The notes under the pieces: model-generated | Told to the model about the DNA's origin: nothing | The model's database searches: none | The model's input: only the letters and a program-made list of their open reading frames with translations | Origin: Rhodanobacter sp. Root480 | GTDB lineage: Bacteria > Pseudomonadota > Gammaproteobacteria > Xanthomonadales > Rhodanobacteraceae | DNA: 64,000 nt | Reading direction: 5' to 3' | Assembly (NCBI RefSeq): GCF_001426645.1 | Contig: NZ_LMEX01000002.1 | Span: forward strand, 1,074,322-1,138,321 | Shown here: piece after piece, positions 24,965 to 33,839 of the stretch | Position numbering within the stretch: position 1 is the first letter of the stretch | Layout: each line of letters begins with the position of its first letter | Made by a program: the position numbers and the translations under genes

Positions 24965-25948
24965 TCAGGCGTAGCGCCAGCCGTCGATTTCCACCAGCAA
25001 TTCACCACGGCAGATGTCGCCGTGCAGCACCAGCACCGGTACGCCGGGCAGGCGTTGCTGCAGGAAGTCGTTCACGCGTGCGGCATCGACACCGTGCCGC
25101 ACGTAGGCTTTCAGCGGTGACTGGGTGTCGAAGCCGGCGCTCATGCCGGCGCTGGCCAGCAGGGCTTCGAGGTTGACCAGGGTTTCCTCAAGCTGCGCAT
25201 CGAGGTCGTCGTGGTGCGCCGAGGCGTGGCCCACCACGGCCGCGGTGCCGGATATCGCCAGCGCATCCAGCGCCGGCAGGCTCATGGCGCGGGCGAAGCT
25301 GGGCGGCGTGCTGCCGTATTGGCGCGGGTAACGCCAGGCGCTGACTTGGCGCGGGTTTTCCACGCGCTGGCCCGGCTGGTCGCAGGCCAGCAGGTAGACC
25401 TGCAGCAGCGGCACCTCGCCATGGTGGCCGATGGCGGTGGCGGCGGGGAAGCCTTCGGCGAAGAAATCGCCCATGCCCTCGGCGCGACCGATGCAGAACT
25501 GCTTGTAACGCTCGGCGTCGCCCTCGCCCTGGTTGATGGCGGCCATGTAATTCCAGATGCGCAGCACATGGTGCTCGGCGCGCTGGCCGACGAAGGCGCG
25601 CAGCTGCTCATAGGCGTGGGTGGCGGTGGCCTGCGGGCCGCCGTAGTCGCGCTCGTCCAGCTCGATCACGGCGTACAACCAGCCGCCGCCGGCCGACCAG
25701 CGCAGGTCGCCGGCGACGCCGGATTCCACCGGCGCATCCACCTGCCAGATCTCCAGCGTTGACGGCGCGTCGAAACTTTCCAGCGTCACCTGCAGGCAGC
25801 GCGGGTCTTCGCGCCGTGCGCGCGCGCCGAAATCGAACAACGCCAAGGTGCCGGTTTCCGCCAGGGCAGCCTCGACATCGGCCACGCGGTAGGAAACTCG
25901 CGGTGCGCGCCGCAAGGGCGCGCGCTGTGGGTTTTCACATCCCTGCAT
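24965..25948 (-). CDS. xanB2: XanB2-type chorismatase (hydroxybenzoate synthase for pigment starter)
   Basis: A 327-residue soluble enzyme of the FkbO/Hyg5/XanB2 chorismatase family. In Xanthomonas, XanB2 splits chorismate into 3- and 4-hydroxybenzoate, the former a precursor of xanthomonadin and the latter of coenzyme Q. Visible family features are HHVLRIWNYMAAINQGEGDAERYKQFC, SAWRYPRQYGSTPPSFARA and the C-terminal CRGELLVEIDGW segment that carries active-site residues. The start at 25948 (MQGCENPQR) is preferred over a longer frame that would run into the divergent ACP gene. It is divergent from the aryl-polyene genes, as expected for starter supply. Confidence 0.9.
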   Translation of the reverse strand: MQGCENPQRAPLRRAPRVSYRVADVEAALAETGTLALFDFGARARREDPRCLQVTLESFDAPSTLEIWQVDAPVESGVAGDLRWSAGGGWLYAVIELDERDYGGPQATATHAYEQLRAFVGQRAEHHVLRIWNYMAAINQGEGDAERYKQFCIGRAEGMGDFFAEGFPAATAIGHHGEVPLLQVYLLACDQPGQRVENPRQVSAWRYPRQYGSTPPSFARAMSLPALDALAISGTAAVVGHASAHHDDLDAQLEETLVNLEALLASAGMSAGFDTQSPLKAYVRHGVDAARVNDFLQQRLPGVPVLVLHGDICRGELLVEIDGWRYA

Positions 25949-26042
25949 CTTCGTTACAACCGGGTAAGACAAGGGCGCTATGTTACACTCCGCGCCCAGT
26001 GCCCCCGGGGGGAGGCAATGCAATTTGAGTACGGAAGCAAGC

Positions 26043-26312
26043 ATGGCGGAACAGACAGCGGCGCAACACGAATTGGCCACGTTGGTCGTGCAATGCCTGA
26101 ATCTCGAAACGGTCACCCCCGCGCAGATCGACCCCGACGCCCCGTTGTTTGGCGGCGACCTGGGGCTCGATTCCATCGATGCACTGGAAATCGCGCTGGC
26201 GGTGTCCAAGCGCTACGGTTTCCAGCTGCGTTCGGACAACCCGGACAACCGGCAGATCTTCACCAGCCTGCGTACGCTTTCGGCGCATGTCGAGCAGCAC
26301 AAGGTCAGCTGA
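26043..26312 (+). CDS. Acyl carrier protein of the aryl-polyene cluster
   Basis: An 89-residue ACP. The phosphopantetheine attachment site is Ser44 in GGDLGLDSIDALEIAL, a variant of the DSL motif with DSI. It carries the growing polyene during chain extension. It is the first gene of the plus-strand half of the pigment cluster, 94 bp from the divergent xanB2. An ACP with DSIDALEIA is typical of aryl-polyene and xanthomonadin clusters. Confidence 0.9.
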   Translation: MAEQTAAQHELATLVVQCLNLETVTPAQIDPDAPLFGGDLGLDSIDALEIALAVSKRYGFQLRSDNPDNRQIFTSLRTLSAHVEQHKVS

Positions 26313-26429
26313 ACACTGCGGCCCCGCTGGCGTTTTCCCCCATTGCGCCGTGCTTCCCCGCGAATGCCTTGCCCGTGGTCCGGGCCGCGCACTCACGCGG
26401 CCGGGCATGACCTTGCGTGTGGCGACATC

Positions 26430-26723
26430 ATGACCGCGTTCGAACATCCCCTCTGCATCAACGCCACCCATCCGGCGCTGCCAGGCCATTTCCCGGGCCA
26501 GCCGCTGGTGCCCGGCGTGGTGTTGCTGGAGCAGGTGGCGCTGGCGCTGCGCGCCTGGCGCGGCCAGCGGCTGGCGCGGGTGGTGGAGGCGAAATTCCTG
26601 GCCCCGCTGCTGCCTGACGAAGCGGCCACGGTGCGGCTGACGTCGGCCGAGGCGCGGGTGCGTTTCGAGATCCGCCGGGAGGACACCGTGCTGGCGCGCG
26701 GCCTCATCGAGGGCGCGGCATGA
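26430..26723 (+). CDS. Hotdog-fold 3-hydroxyacyl-ACP dehydratase-like protein (ApeI/FabZ type)
   Basis: A 97-residue single hotdog domain. HPALPGHFPGQPLVPGVVLLEQV (residues 10-32) is the FabZ/FabA active-site helix region with the conserved His and PG. It is short compared with FabZ (~150), as in aryl-polyene clusters where small hotdog proteins of this kind occur. Its expected role is to remove water from the 3-hydroxyacyl-ACP, leaving the double bond in place. The stop overlaps the next gene by 4 bp (ATGA). Confidence 0.83.
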   Translation: MTAFEHPLCINATHPALPGHFPGQPLVPGVVLLEQVALALRAWRGQRLARVVEAKFLAPLLPDEAATVRLTSAEARVRFEIRREDTVLARGLIEGAA

Positions 26724-27673
26724 GCAACACCGAGAACTGGCAGAGCCGCCCCGAGGGCGGTGGCCGTTTCGCGTTGTGGCTGATCCGCAACATCGCCCTG
26801 TATGGCGGCCGCCGGCTGGGCCGCTTGTGCCTGTACCCGATCACGGTCTACTTCTACCTGCGCCGCGCGCCGGAGCGGCAGGCGTCGCGGCACTATCTGC
26901 AGCGCGTGTTCGGGCGGCCCGGCACGCCATGGCAGGTGATGAAACACCTGCACTGCTTTGCCGCCACGATCATGGATCGGGTGTTCCTGCTGGCGCATGG
27001 CGAGCGGCCGTTCCGGATCGAGGTGGTGGGCCTGGAACAGTTGGAACAGCGCGTGGCGCTGGGTCGTGGCGTGCTGCTGTTCGGTTCGCACCAGGGCAGT
27101 TTCGAGGCGCTGCGGGCGATCGGCGGGCGACGCCCGGAGCTGCCGCTGCGGGTGGTGCTGGACAAGCAGAAAACCCCCGCGATGACCGAACTGCTGGAAG
27201 CGCTGGCACCGGAGATCGGCGACTGCGTGATCGATGCGGCACAGGACGGCACCAGCATCGCGCTGGCGATGGCCGAAGCCTGCCAGCAAGGCGCGGTGGT
27301 GGCGATGCTGGCCGATCGTGGCCGCGGCCACGAGGTGTTGCGTCGCGTCCCGTTCCTGGGCTCGACCGCGCCGTTCCCGGTCAGCCCCTGGTTGCTGGCG
27401 CATACGCTGCAGGTGCCGGTGGTACTGTGCTTCGGCATTTATCTGGGTGGCAACCGCTATCGGCTGACGTTCGAGCCGTTCGCCGACCAGGTCGAGATTC
27501 CACGACAAAACCGCGGGCCCGCGCTGGATACCTTGATGGCCCGGTATGCACAGCGGGTGGAACACTACATCCATGTCGCTCCCTACAACTGGTTCAACTT
27601 CTATGATTTCTGGCAAGACGCTCGTGATGATGTCGGGCCTGCTGCTGTGGTCGGCGAGCATATCGGCGTCTGA
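26720..27673 (+). CDS. LpxL/HtrB-like lysophospholipid acyltransferase family protein
   Basis: A 317-residue membrane-associated acyltransferase. The HxxxxE-like acyltransferase motif appears as FGSHQGSFEAL (His then Glu), with VVAMLADRG and PFLGSTAPFPVSPWLLAH downstream. Family members move acyl chains from ACP to lipid A. Equivalent genes in aryl-polyene clusters are thought to join the polyene to its lipid or sugar carrier. It overlaps both neighbours, so it is translationally embedded in the operon. Confidence 0.85.
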   Translation: MSNTENWQSRPEGGGRFALWLIRNIALYGGRRLGRLCLYPITVYFYLRRAPERQASRHYLQRVFGRPGTPWQVMKHLHCFAATIMDRVFLLAHGERPFRIEVVGLEQLEQRVALGRGVLLFGSHQGSFEALRAIGGRRPELPLRVVLDKQKTPAMTELLEALAPEIGDCVIDAAQDGTSIALAMAEACQQGAVVAMLADRGRGHEVLRRVPFLGSTAPFPVSPWLLAHTLQVPVVLCFGIYLGGNRYRLTFEPFADQVEIPRQNRGPALDTLMARYAQRVEHYIHVAPYNWFNFYDFWQDARDDVGPAAVVGEHIGV

Positions 27674-28265
27674 AGCGGCGACGCCGGCGCCGGCCTCATC
27701 GGCCACGCTGGCCCTGATCAACGCGCTGGGGCAACCGGCGCCCGCGCACACCGCCTTCGCCGAAGCGCGCTTCATGCAGGTGCTGGACCGGCCGCTGGTG
27801 ATTTCCGGCGAGCTGGCCTGGCTGGGTGGCGACAAGCTGCAGCGGCGCGTGGAGCAGCCCAAGGCCGAAACCTTCACCATCGCCGACGGCGAGGTGACCC
27901 AGGAGCGTGCCGGCAAGAAACCGCGCCACTTTTCGTTGAGCCGCGCACCGCAACTGCAGGTGCTGCTGGACAGTTTCGTGGCCCTGCTCAGTGGCGACCC
28001 GGCGCATCTGCAGCAGGTGTTCACCATCAGCCACCACGGTGACCCCGCCGCGCAATGGACGCTGAACCTGGTGCCGCGCGACACCAAGGTCGCCCGCACC
28101 ATCGCCGCCATCACCATCAACGGTTACGCGACCATGTCGCGCTGCATGCAGATGCACGAGGCCGATGGCGACCTGGCGGTGGACCTGCTGGGCCCGCTGG
28201 CAGCGAAGATGCCGGCGCAACCCACCCGCGAATCGCTGCTGGCGCTGTGCGGGGAGGCGCCTTGA
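27603..28265 (+). CDS. LolA-like outer-membrane lipoprotein carrier family protein
   Basis: About 220 residues. The start at 27603 (MISGKTLVMMSGLLLWSASISASEA) gives a signal peptide but overlaps the acyltransferase gene by 71 bp; ATGs at 27627 and 27630 are alternatives. The mature part has the half-open beta-barrel pattern of LolA relatives found in aryl-polyene clusters (FAEARFMQVLDRPLVISGELAWLG, then KPRHFSLSR). It probably carries the hydrophobic pigment across the periplasm together with the MMPL protein that follows. Confidence 0.78.
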   Translation: MISGKTLVMMSGLLLWSASISASEAATPAPASSATLALINALGQPAPAHTAFAEARFMQVLDRPLVISGELAWLGGDKLQRRVEQPKAETFTIADGEVTQERAGKKPRHFSLSRAPQLQVLLDSFVALLSGDPAHLQQVFTISHHGDPAAQWTLNLVPRDTKVARTIAAITINGYATMSRCMQMHEADGDLAVDLLGPLAAKMPAQPTRESLLALCGEAP

Positions 28266-30586
28266 GCCTGCGCGGGGGCGGGCGCACCACGCTGCTGGTG
28301 CTGTGGTTGCTGGCGCTGGCCGGACTGGGCTGGGTGGTCAGCCAGCGGCTGAAGATCAGCACCGACCTGCGCAGTTTCATGCCCGCGCCGACCACGCCGG
28401 ACCAGCGCCTGTTGATGGAGCAGGTGGGTGAAGGCCCGGGCTCGCGATTGCTGCTGCTGGCGATTTCCGGTGGCGCCGACGACCAGCTGGCGGCGCTCAG
28501 CCAGGGACTGGTGGCGGCGCTGAAAAACGACCCGCGCTACAGCCAGGTCATCAACGGCAGTTTCGATCCCGGCGCGCTGGACCCGGCCCTGTTGCCGTAT
28601 CGCTACCTGCTGTCGCCCACGCTGGATACGCAGCCGCTGGACGAGGCCTACCTCGCCGACCAGCTCGAGCAGCGGCTGGACGAGCTGTCTTCGCCCGCGG
28701 CCAGCCTGCTGAAGGGCCTGCTGCCGCGCGACCCCACGCTGGAGGTGCTGAAGTTGGCCCAGATGTGGGCGCCGGCGAAATCGCCGCAGGTACGCGGCGG
28801 CGTGTGGTTCTCGGCGCAGGACGAAGCCCTGCTGCTGGTGCAGACAGTCGCCGCGGGCTTCGACCCCGGCGCCCAGCAGCAGGCCATCGACGGTATCGAA
28901 AAGGCGTTCCACGCCTTGCCCGGCAGCGCCGGCGCCAAGCTCGAGCTGAGCGGCCCGGGTTATTTCAGCGTGGTGGTGGGCGCGCAGACGCGGCATCAGG
29001 CGGACTGGATCGGGCGCATTTCCACCGTGGGTTTCATCGCCTTGCTGCTGCTGGCGTATCGCAGCATCGGCTCGCTGCTGCTGTCGGCGCTACCCATCGC
29101 CAGCGCCGCGCTGGCCGGCATCGTGGCGTTGACGCTGGCCTTCCCCGACGTACACGGCATCACCCTGGCGTTCGGCTTCACCCTGCTGGGCGTGGCGCAG
29201 GAATACCCGATCCGCGTGCTCAGCCATCGCCGCGCGGGCGAGGATGCGCTGCAGAGCGTGCGCAGCTTGTGGCCGCTGCTGCTGACCGCCATAGCCTCGG
29301 CCTGCATCGCCTATCTCGCCTTCTACACCTCGGGTGTGAACGGCCTGAAGCAGCTGGCGGTGTTCACCATCGTGGGCCTGCTGGCGGCCGGTTTCAGCAC
29401 CCGTTATCTGCTGCCGCACCTGCTGCCGCGGCGGGTGCGCGACGTGGCCGACATGGGTTGGCTGGTGCGCGCGCGCGACGTCGTGGATCGCCTGCCGCGA
29501 CCGCGTTGGCTGCCACTGCTGGTGGCCGCCGCGATCGTGGCGATGCTGGCGCTGGCGCCCGGCCCGTTCTGGCAGAACAACCTGGCGGCGTTGACGCCGT
29601 TGCCGCAAAGCATGCTGCAGCACGACGCACGCCTGCGCCAGGCGCTGGGCGCGCCCGACGTGCGCTACCTTCTGGTATTGCAGGCACCGACCGCCCAGGG
29701 TGTGCTGGAGCTGTCGCAACGGATGCAGCCGCGCGTCGATGCGCTGGTCGCCAGACATGCGGTGGATACGCTGGAACTGCCCTCGCGCTACCTGCCCGCG
29801 GTGGCCCTGCAGCGCGAGCGCCAGCAGAAGTTGCCCGACCAGGCCACGCTGCAGCATGACCTCACTGAAGCACTCGACGGCCTGCCGTTCCGCGCCGACC
29901 TGTTCCAGCCCTTCCTCGATGACGTGAACACCGCACGCACGCTGCCACCGCTGACACCCGAACGCTATGCGCAGACGCCGCTGGGCCAGCGTCTCGCCGC
30001 GATGCTGGTGCCGCGCGATGGCCATTGGCTGGGCCTGGGGACGGTCAGCGGCGTCCACGACGTGGCCGCGCTGCAGGCGCTGGGCGAAGGCAGCCACGGC
30101 AGCGTGCGTCTGCTCGACCTGAAGGCCGCGTCCGAATCGCTGGTGGTCGATTACCGCACGCGCATCCTGCAGGCGCTGCTGGCCGCGGCGGTGCTGCTGG
30201 TGCTGACCATCAGCTTCGCCTTGCGCAGCGTGCGCCGCGCCTGGCACGTGCTGGCGCCGATGACGCTGGCCACCTTCCTGGTGCTGGCGGTGGAGCGCAT
30301 GGCCGGTATCGAGATCTCGCTGTTCCACCTGGTGGCGCTGATCCTGGCCGGCGGGCTGGGCCTGCATTACGCGCTGTTCTTCGAACGCGACACCGGCGAC
30401 CCGGCCGAACAACGGCGCACGCTGCACGCCACGCTGGTGTGCGTGCTGTCCGCGCTGCTGGTGTTCGGCATGCTGGCGTGGGCCACGATCCCGGTGCTGC
30501 GCGCGATCGGGCTCACCGTGAGCCTGGGCGTGGCGTTCCACTTCTGCCTGTCCATCCTGATGGCGCCGCATGCTTCCGAAAGCTGA
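28262..30586 (+). CDS. MMPL/RND-family lipid exporter of the pigment cluster
   Basis: About 774 residues from a TTG at 28262 that overlaps the preceding TGA (TTGA) and follows GGGGAGG at a good distance. A GTG 15 bp upstream is in frame but poorly placed. The layout is RND-like. One N-terminal helix (TTLLVLWLLALAGLGWVV) is followed by a periplasmic loop, five helices (IGRISTVGFIALLLLAYRS onward), then a second loop and a second helix bundle. MMPL proteins export complex lipids, and those in aryl-polyene loci are thought to move the polyene lipid outward. No outer-membrane partner is encoded here. Confidence 0.85.
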   Translation: MSLRGGGRTTLLVLWLLALAGLGWVVSQRLKISTDLRSFMPAPTTPDQRLLMEQVGEGPGSRLLLLAISGGADDQLAALSQGLVAALKNDPRYSQVINGSFDPGALDPALLPYRYLLSPTLDTQPLDEAYLADQLEQRLDELSSPAASLLKGLLPRDPTLEVLKLAQMWAPAKSPQVRGGVWFSAQDEALLLVQTVAAGFDPGAQQQAIDGIEKAFHALPGSAGAKLELSGPGYFSVVVGAQTRHQADWIGRISTVGFIALLLLAYRSIGSLLLSALPIASAALAGIVALTLAFPDVHGITLAFGFTLLGVAQEYPIRVLSHRRAGEDALQSVRSLWPLLLTAIASACIAYLAFYTSGVNGLKQLAVFTIVGLLAAGFSTRYLLPHLLPRRVRDVADMGWLVRARDVVDRLPRPRWLPLLVAAAIVAMLALAPGPFWQNNLAALTPLPQSMLQHDARLRQALGAPDVRYLLVLQAPTAQGVLELSQRMQPRVDALVARHAVDTLELPSRYLPAVALQRERQQKLPDQATLQHDLTEALDGLPFRADLFQPFLDDVNTARTLPPLTPERYAQTPLGQRLAAMLVPRDGHWLGLGTVSGVHDVAALQALGEGSHGSVRLLDLKAASESLVVDYRTRILQALLAAAVLLVLTISFALRSVRRAWHVLAPMTLATFLVLAVERMAGIEISLFHLVALILAGGLGLHYALFFERDTGDPAEQRRTLHATLVCVLSALLVFGMLAWATIPVLRAIGLTVSLGVAFHFCLSILMAPHASES

Positions 30587-31004
30587 CTGGTCGCACCTTA
30601 TCCCGCACGCGGGCACGATGTGCCTGCTCGACGGCGTGCTGGCGTGGGACGAGAAAACCATCCACGCCATCAGCGACGGCCATGCGCGCGCCGACAACCC
30701 GCTGCGCGGCGAACACGGCTTGCACACCGTGCACCTGGCCGAATACGGCGCCCAGGCCATGGCCGTCCACGGCGCGCTGCTGGCACAGGCGGATGGCGTG
30801 GAGAAAGTGCGGCCGGGAAGGTTGGTCAGCCTGCGCGACGTGCAGTTGCACGCGGAATATGTCGATCAGCTGGATGGCCGTCTGGACGTCCATGCCGAAT
30901 GCCTCTACGCCGACGACAGCGGCGCGCAATACGCGTTCCGCGTCGAGCATCGTGGCCACCTGCTGGCGACGGGGCGCGCGGCCGTGATCTACGCGGCCGG
31001 CTGA
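30570..31004 (+). CDS. ApeP-like hotdog dehydratase
   Basis: A 144-residue hotdog-fold protein. It contains LIPHAGTMCLLDGVLAWD and NPLRGEHGLHTVHLAEYGAQAMAVHGAL, the layout of ApeP-type 3-hydroxylacyl-ACP dehydratases with a conserved His and a later Glu/Tyr. With the ApeI-like protein it could form a heteromeric dehydratase, as shown for the E. coli aryl-polyene system. Its start overlaps the MMPL gene by 17 bp, and its 3' end overlaps the convergent Fic gene by 16 bp. Confidence 0.83.
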   Translation: MLPKADWSHLIPHAGTMCLLDGVLAWDEKTIHAISDGHARADNPLRGEHGLHTVHLAEYGAQAMAVHGALLAQADGVEKVRPGRLVSLRDVQLHAEYVDQLDGRLDVHAECLYADDSGAQYAFRVEHRGHLLATGRAAVIYAAG

Positions 31005-32131
31005 ACCGCCTTGATTTGATACCGCGTGCTGCGGCCGCCGCCCGGCAGCCGCTCCAGGCACCCCTTGTCCAACAGGTCCGCCAGATGACGGGTGGCAGTG
31101 GCCTTGGATACCCTAGCCAGCGCCTGGTATTTGGCGGCGCTGATGCCGCTTTCGAAGCCGCGCTCGCCGCCATCGAGCAGGCGGTTGAGCAGCTTGATCT
31201 GCTCGGGCAACAAGCCATGGTGATGGTGCTGCTGCCAGAAGCGCGCCTTGGCCAGCACGCGATCGATGCGCTGCAGCGCTTGCTGCAGGCTGTTCAACAA
31301 TGTGGACAGAAACCAGTGCAGCCAGGCCGTGATGTCGAGATCGGCCTTCTGGCTGGATTCCAGCACGCGGTAGTAGCCCGCGCGGTCGCCCAGGATGCTG
31401 GCCGACATGGCATGAAAGCGGATGGCCTGGTGTTCGCCTTGGGCCAACGCAAGATCCGTGATGGCGCGGGTGAGTCGACCATTGCCATCGTCGAAGGGAT
31501 GCAGGGTGACGAACCAGAAGTGGGCAATGCCGGCGCGCAACAGCGGGTCGAGGCGGGTATCGCCACGGCTGGCGTTGAACCAGTCGAGGAAGGCATTGAG
31601 CTCGGTTTCCAACCCCGCGCGCGGCGGCGCCTCGAAATGCACGGTGGGTCGATCGATGCGCCCGGACACCACCTGCATCGGCTCGTCGCCGCGCAGTCGA
31701 CCGACGCGAACCGGGTGCGCGAGCAAGGTGTCAGGTTGGGGAAATAGCCACACATGCCAATGCAACAGGCGCGGCATATCCAGCGGTGTATCGCTGTGCT
31801 GGATGGCATCGAACATCAACTCGGCCAGACCTTCACTGCGCGGGGTGGGGCGCGCGCCTGCGTCGGCGGCAACACCCAATCGGCGGGCCAGCGACGAGCG
31901 CACCGATCCGACGTTGAGCGACTCCCCCTCGATCGCCGACGAGGTGATGATGTTTTGCAGCAAGGTGTCCAGCTCGTCCTGCGCCCGGGGTTCGCCCGCG
32001 ACGGCGCCCGCCATGCCCAGCAGCCGGCCTTGGGCGTGCTGGCAGTCACGCAGCAGGGGTGCCAGCGTTTCGGCCTGCCAGCGAAAATGCGGCCAATGCG
32101 GCTTTTGCCAGATCCAGCGGGGACTGTCCAA
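30989..32131 (-). CDS. Class II Fic family protein (DUF4172-Fic)
   Basis: A 380-residue protein, probably an AMP-transferase. The N-terminal DUF4172 region begins WIWQKPHWPHFRWQ. The inhibitory helix motif (S/T)xxxE(G/N) is seen as SSAIEG at 64-69. The catalytic loop is HPFDDGNGRLTR with His211, complete for AMPylation. The C-terminal ~80 residues form a winged-helix domain (YQALARVSKATATRHLADLLDKG) suggesting DNA binding. The start is TTG at 32131, 8 nt after GGAG. Being on the opposite strand between pigment genes, it looks like an insertion. Auto-regulation through the upstream palindrome is plausible. Confidence 0.88.
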   Translation of the reverse strand: MDSPRWIWQKPHWPHFRWQAETLAPLLRDCQHAQGRLLGMAGAVAGEPRAQDELDTLLQNIITSSAIEGESLNVGSVRSSLARRLGVAADAGARPTPRSEGLAELMFDAIQHSDTPLDMPRLLHWHVWLFPQPDTLLAHPVRVGRLRGDEPMQVVSGRIDRPTVHFEAPPRAGLETELNAFLDWFNASRGDTRLDPLLRAGIAHFWFVTLHPFDDGNGRLTRAITDLALAQGEHQAIRFHAMSASILGDRAGYYRVLESSQKADLDITAWLHWFLSTLLNSLQQALQRIDRVLAKARFWQQHHHHGLLPEQIKLLNRLLDGGERGFESGISAAKYQALARVSKATATRHLADLLDKGCLERLPGGGRSTRYQIKAVQPAA

Positions 32132-32173
32132 GCGCGGCGCTCCGGGTTGTGAGCCGATTAGCAGACCTATTCA

Positions 32174-32188
32174 GCTCATTGAATGAGC
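32174..32188. promoter_or_regulatory. Palindrome upstream of the fic gene, putative operator
   Basis: GCTCATTGAATGAGC is symmetrical around one central base, and the flanking GAGCCG recurs inverted as CGGCTC at about 32206. It lies in the 113-bp AT-rich gap 43 bp before the fic start. The Fic protein has a C-terminal winged helix, so an autoregulatory operator is a reasonable inference. Confidence 0.45.
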
Positions 32189-32244
32189 CGATTATGGTGT
32201 TTATTCGGCTCGCTGACCAGCGCTCACCCGCGCGACCGTCCGGT

Positions 32245-33837
32245 TCAGCCCGGCGCCATGAACAACATCGGCTGTGGCTGGCCGGAAGGCGTGGCGTCCA
32301 CGTCCGCGCCGGCGGCGGCCTGCGCGTCGATGGCATCCGCCAACCCTTGCAGCAAGCGCACGTTCTCCCGCAGCCGCCCGCGTACGCCGGCATCGTCCAG
32401 GGTGTCGTGCATGCCTTCGTTGAGGGCCACGAACCAGGGCAACTGGCGCTGGTCGAAGATCACCGGCGGGTTTTGCGGGGTGGTGGTTTCGTGCCATTGG
32501 CGGAAGCGCGCCTGCATGCGCTGGTTGAGCTCCTGCGCCAGCGCCAGCTCGGGTGCCACGTCGGCGAACAGCGCCACGTCGGCCAGCCGCTGCTGGAACA
32601 CCAGCTGGCACAGCACGCCCCAGTAAAACGCGTGGTCCCAGATGATCTTGGCGGCCATCACGGTCACATCGCCGAACAGCGGGTACTGGTCGCGGAAGAT
32701 CTGCAGCATGCTGTCGTAGAACGACTGGTACAGCCGCTCGTAGCTGCGCACGCGCGGGGCCAGCGGCAGTCCGGCACGGTCGTCGGCGATCAGCTGGCAG
32801 ATGTAGGTGTTGCCGATGGCGATGAAGTCGCTGCCGGGGGAATAGAACGGGTCGAGGAACGCACCGGCCTCGCCGGCCAACGCCCAGCGGTCGGCGCTGA
32901 ACAGCTGCGAGCAGCCGTAGGAATAATTGCGCAGGAAGCGGAAATCCAGCAGCTTGTCGGCACACCGCGCCACCTCGCGCGCCACCGCCGGCTGATGGCG
33001 CGCCAGCCACGCCTGGGCACGGTCGAAGGTGTTGAACTCCTCCAGCGGGTGCATGGCCGCGTCGGCCACGATGCCGACCGAATGCGCGCCCGAGGCCAGC
33101 GGAATCAGCCACACCCAGTAGCCGGGGCCGCACAGGTGGTTGGTGGAACGCCAGCGCTCCGGCGGCGTGCAGCGGCGGCGCCAGTCCGGGTCATCGGACC
33201 AGTCGTCGGGCTTGAGCCGTTCGTCGACGCGGAACCAGGCGGCATTGACGTGGTGGCCGTTGTCCACCGTGAGCTCCAGCCGCCGCCGCACCAGGCCGGC
33301 GCGGCCGGACGCATCGACCAGCCAGCGCGCATGCAGGACATGATCACCGTCCGCATCGCTGCAGCGCACGACATGGACGCCGCCGCCCTTGCCCAGGTCG
33401 AAGCCGCGCACGCGGGTGCCCTGGCGGAAATCGATGCCGCGGCGAACCACTTCCTCGCCCAGGAAATTCTCGAAGATGCCGCGATCGAGCTGATAGCTGG
33501 GCGCGGGGAATACCTCGCTGACGCCCAGCTCGGCGACGGCGTCGATCTCGCTGCTGCCATGGGAAAAGAAGTAGCGCAGGCCGAACTTCAGGATGTGTTC
33601 GCGCTGCAGATAATCGCGCAGGCCCAGCGTCTCGCCGAAGTAATGCGCACCGATGTCGACGGTCGACTCGCCCACCTTGTGCGCGGCCAGCGGCAGCGGA
33701 TGGGTGGCGCGTTCCAGCACCACGATGTCGAGCCCGGGAAGCCGGTCGTGCAGTTGCAGCGCCAGGGTCAGACCGGCAAGGCCCCCGCCCAGAATGACGA
33801 CGTCGTGTGTGGTCTGGCCGTCCGTGGTGGCGGTCAT
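32245..33837 (-). CDS. Flavin-dependent halogenase-like oxidoreductase of the pigment cluster
   Basis: A 530-residue FAD enzyme. The Rossmann motif VVILGGGLAGLTLA lies at residues 13-26, followed by HKVGESTVDIGAHYF. The halogenase fingerprint WxWxIP is present as WVWLIP (241-246). Lys84 in HILKFGLRYFF falls where halogenases have the catalytic Lys. Xanthomonadins are brominated aryl polyenes, so a halogenase in this locus makes sense. Related oxidoreductases without halogenase activity share the fold, so activity is inferred. The gene starts 2 bp after the stop of the antiporter gene and ends the minus-strand operon. Confidence 0.82.
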   Translation of the reverse strand: MTATTDGQTTHDVVILGGGLAGLTLALQLHDRLPGLDIVVLERATHPLPLAAHKVGESTVDIGAHYFGETLGLRDYLQREHILKFGLRYFFSHGSSEIDAVAELGVSEVFPAPSYQLDRGIFENFLGEEVVRRGIDFRQGTRVRGFDLGKGGGVHVVRCSDADGDHVLHARWLVDASGRAGLVRRRLELTVDNGHHVNAAWFRVDERLKPDDWSDDPDWRRRCTPPERWRSTNHLCGPGYWVWLIPLASGAHSVGIVADAAMHPLEEFNTFDRAQAWLARHQPAVAREVARCADKLLDFRFLRNYSYGCSQLFSADRWALAGEAGAFLDPFYSPGSDFIAIGNTYICQLIADDRAGLPLAPRVRSYERLYQSFYDSMLQIFRDQYPLFGDVTVMAAKIIWDHAFYWGVLCQLVFQQRLADVALFADVAPELALAQELNQRMQARFRQWHETTTPQNPPVIFDQRQLPWFVALNEGMHDTLDDAGVRGRLRENVRLLQGLADAIDAQAAAGADVDATPSGQPQPMLFMAPG

Positions 33838-33839
33838 GT

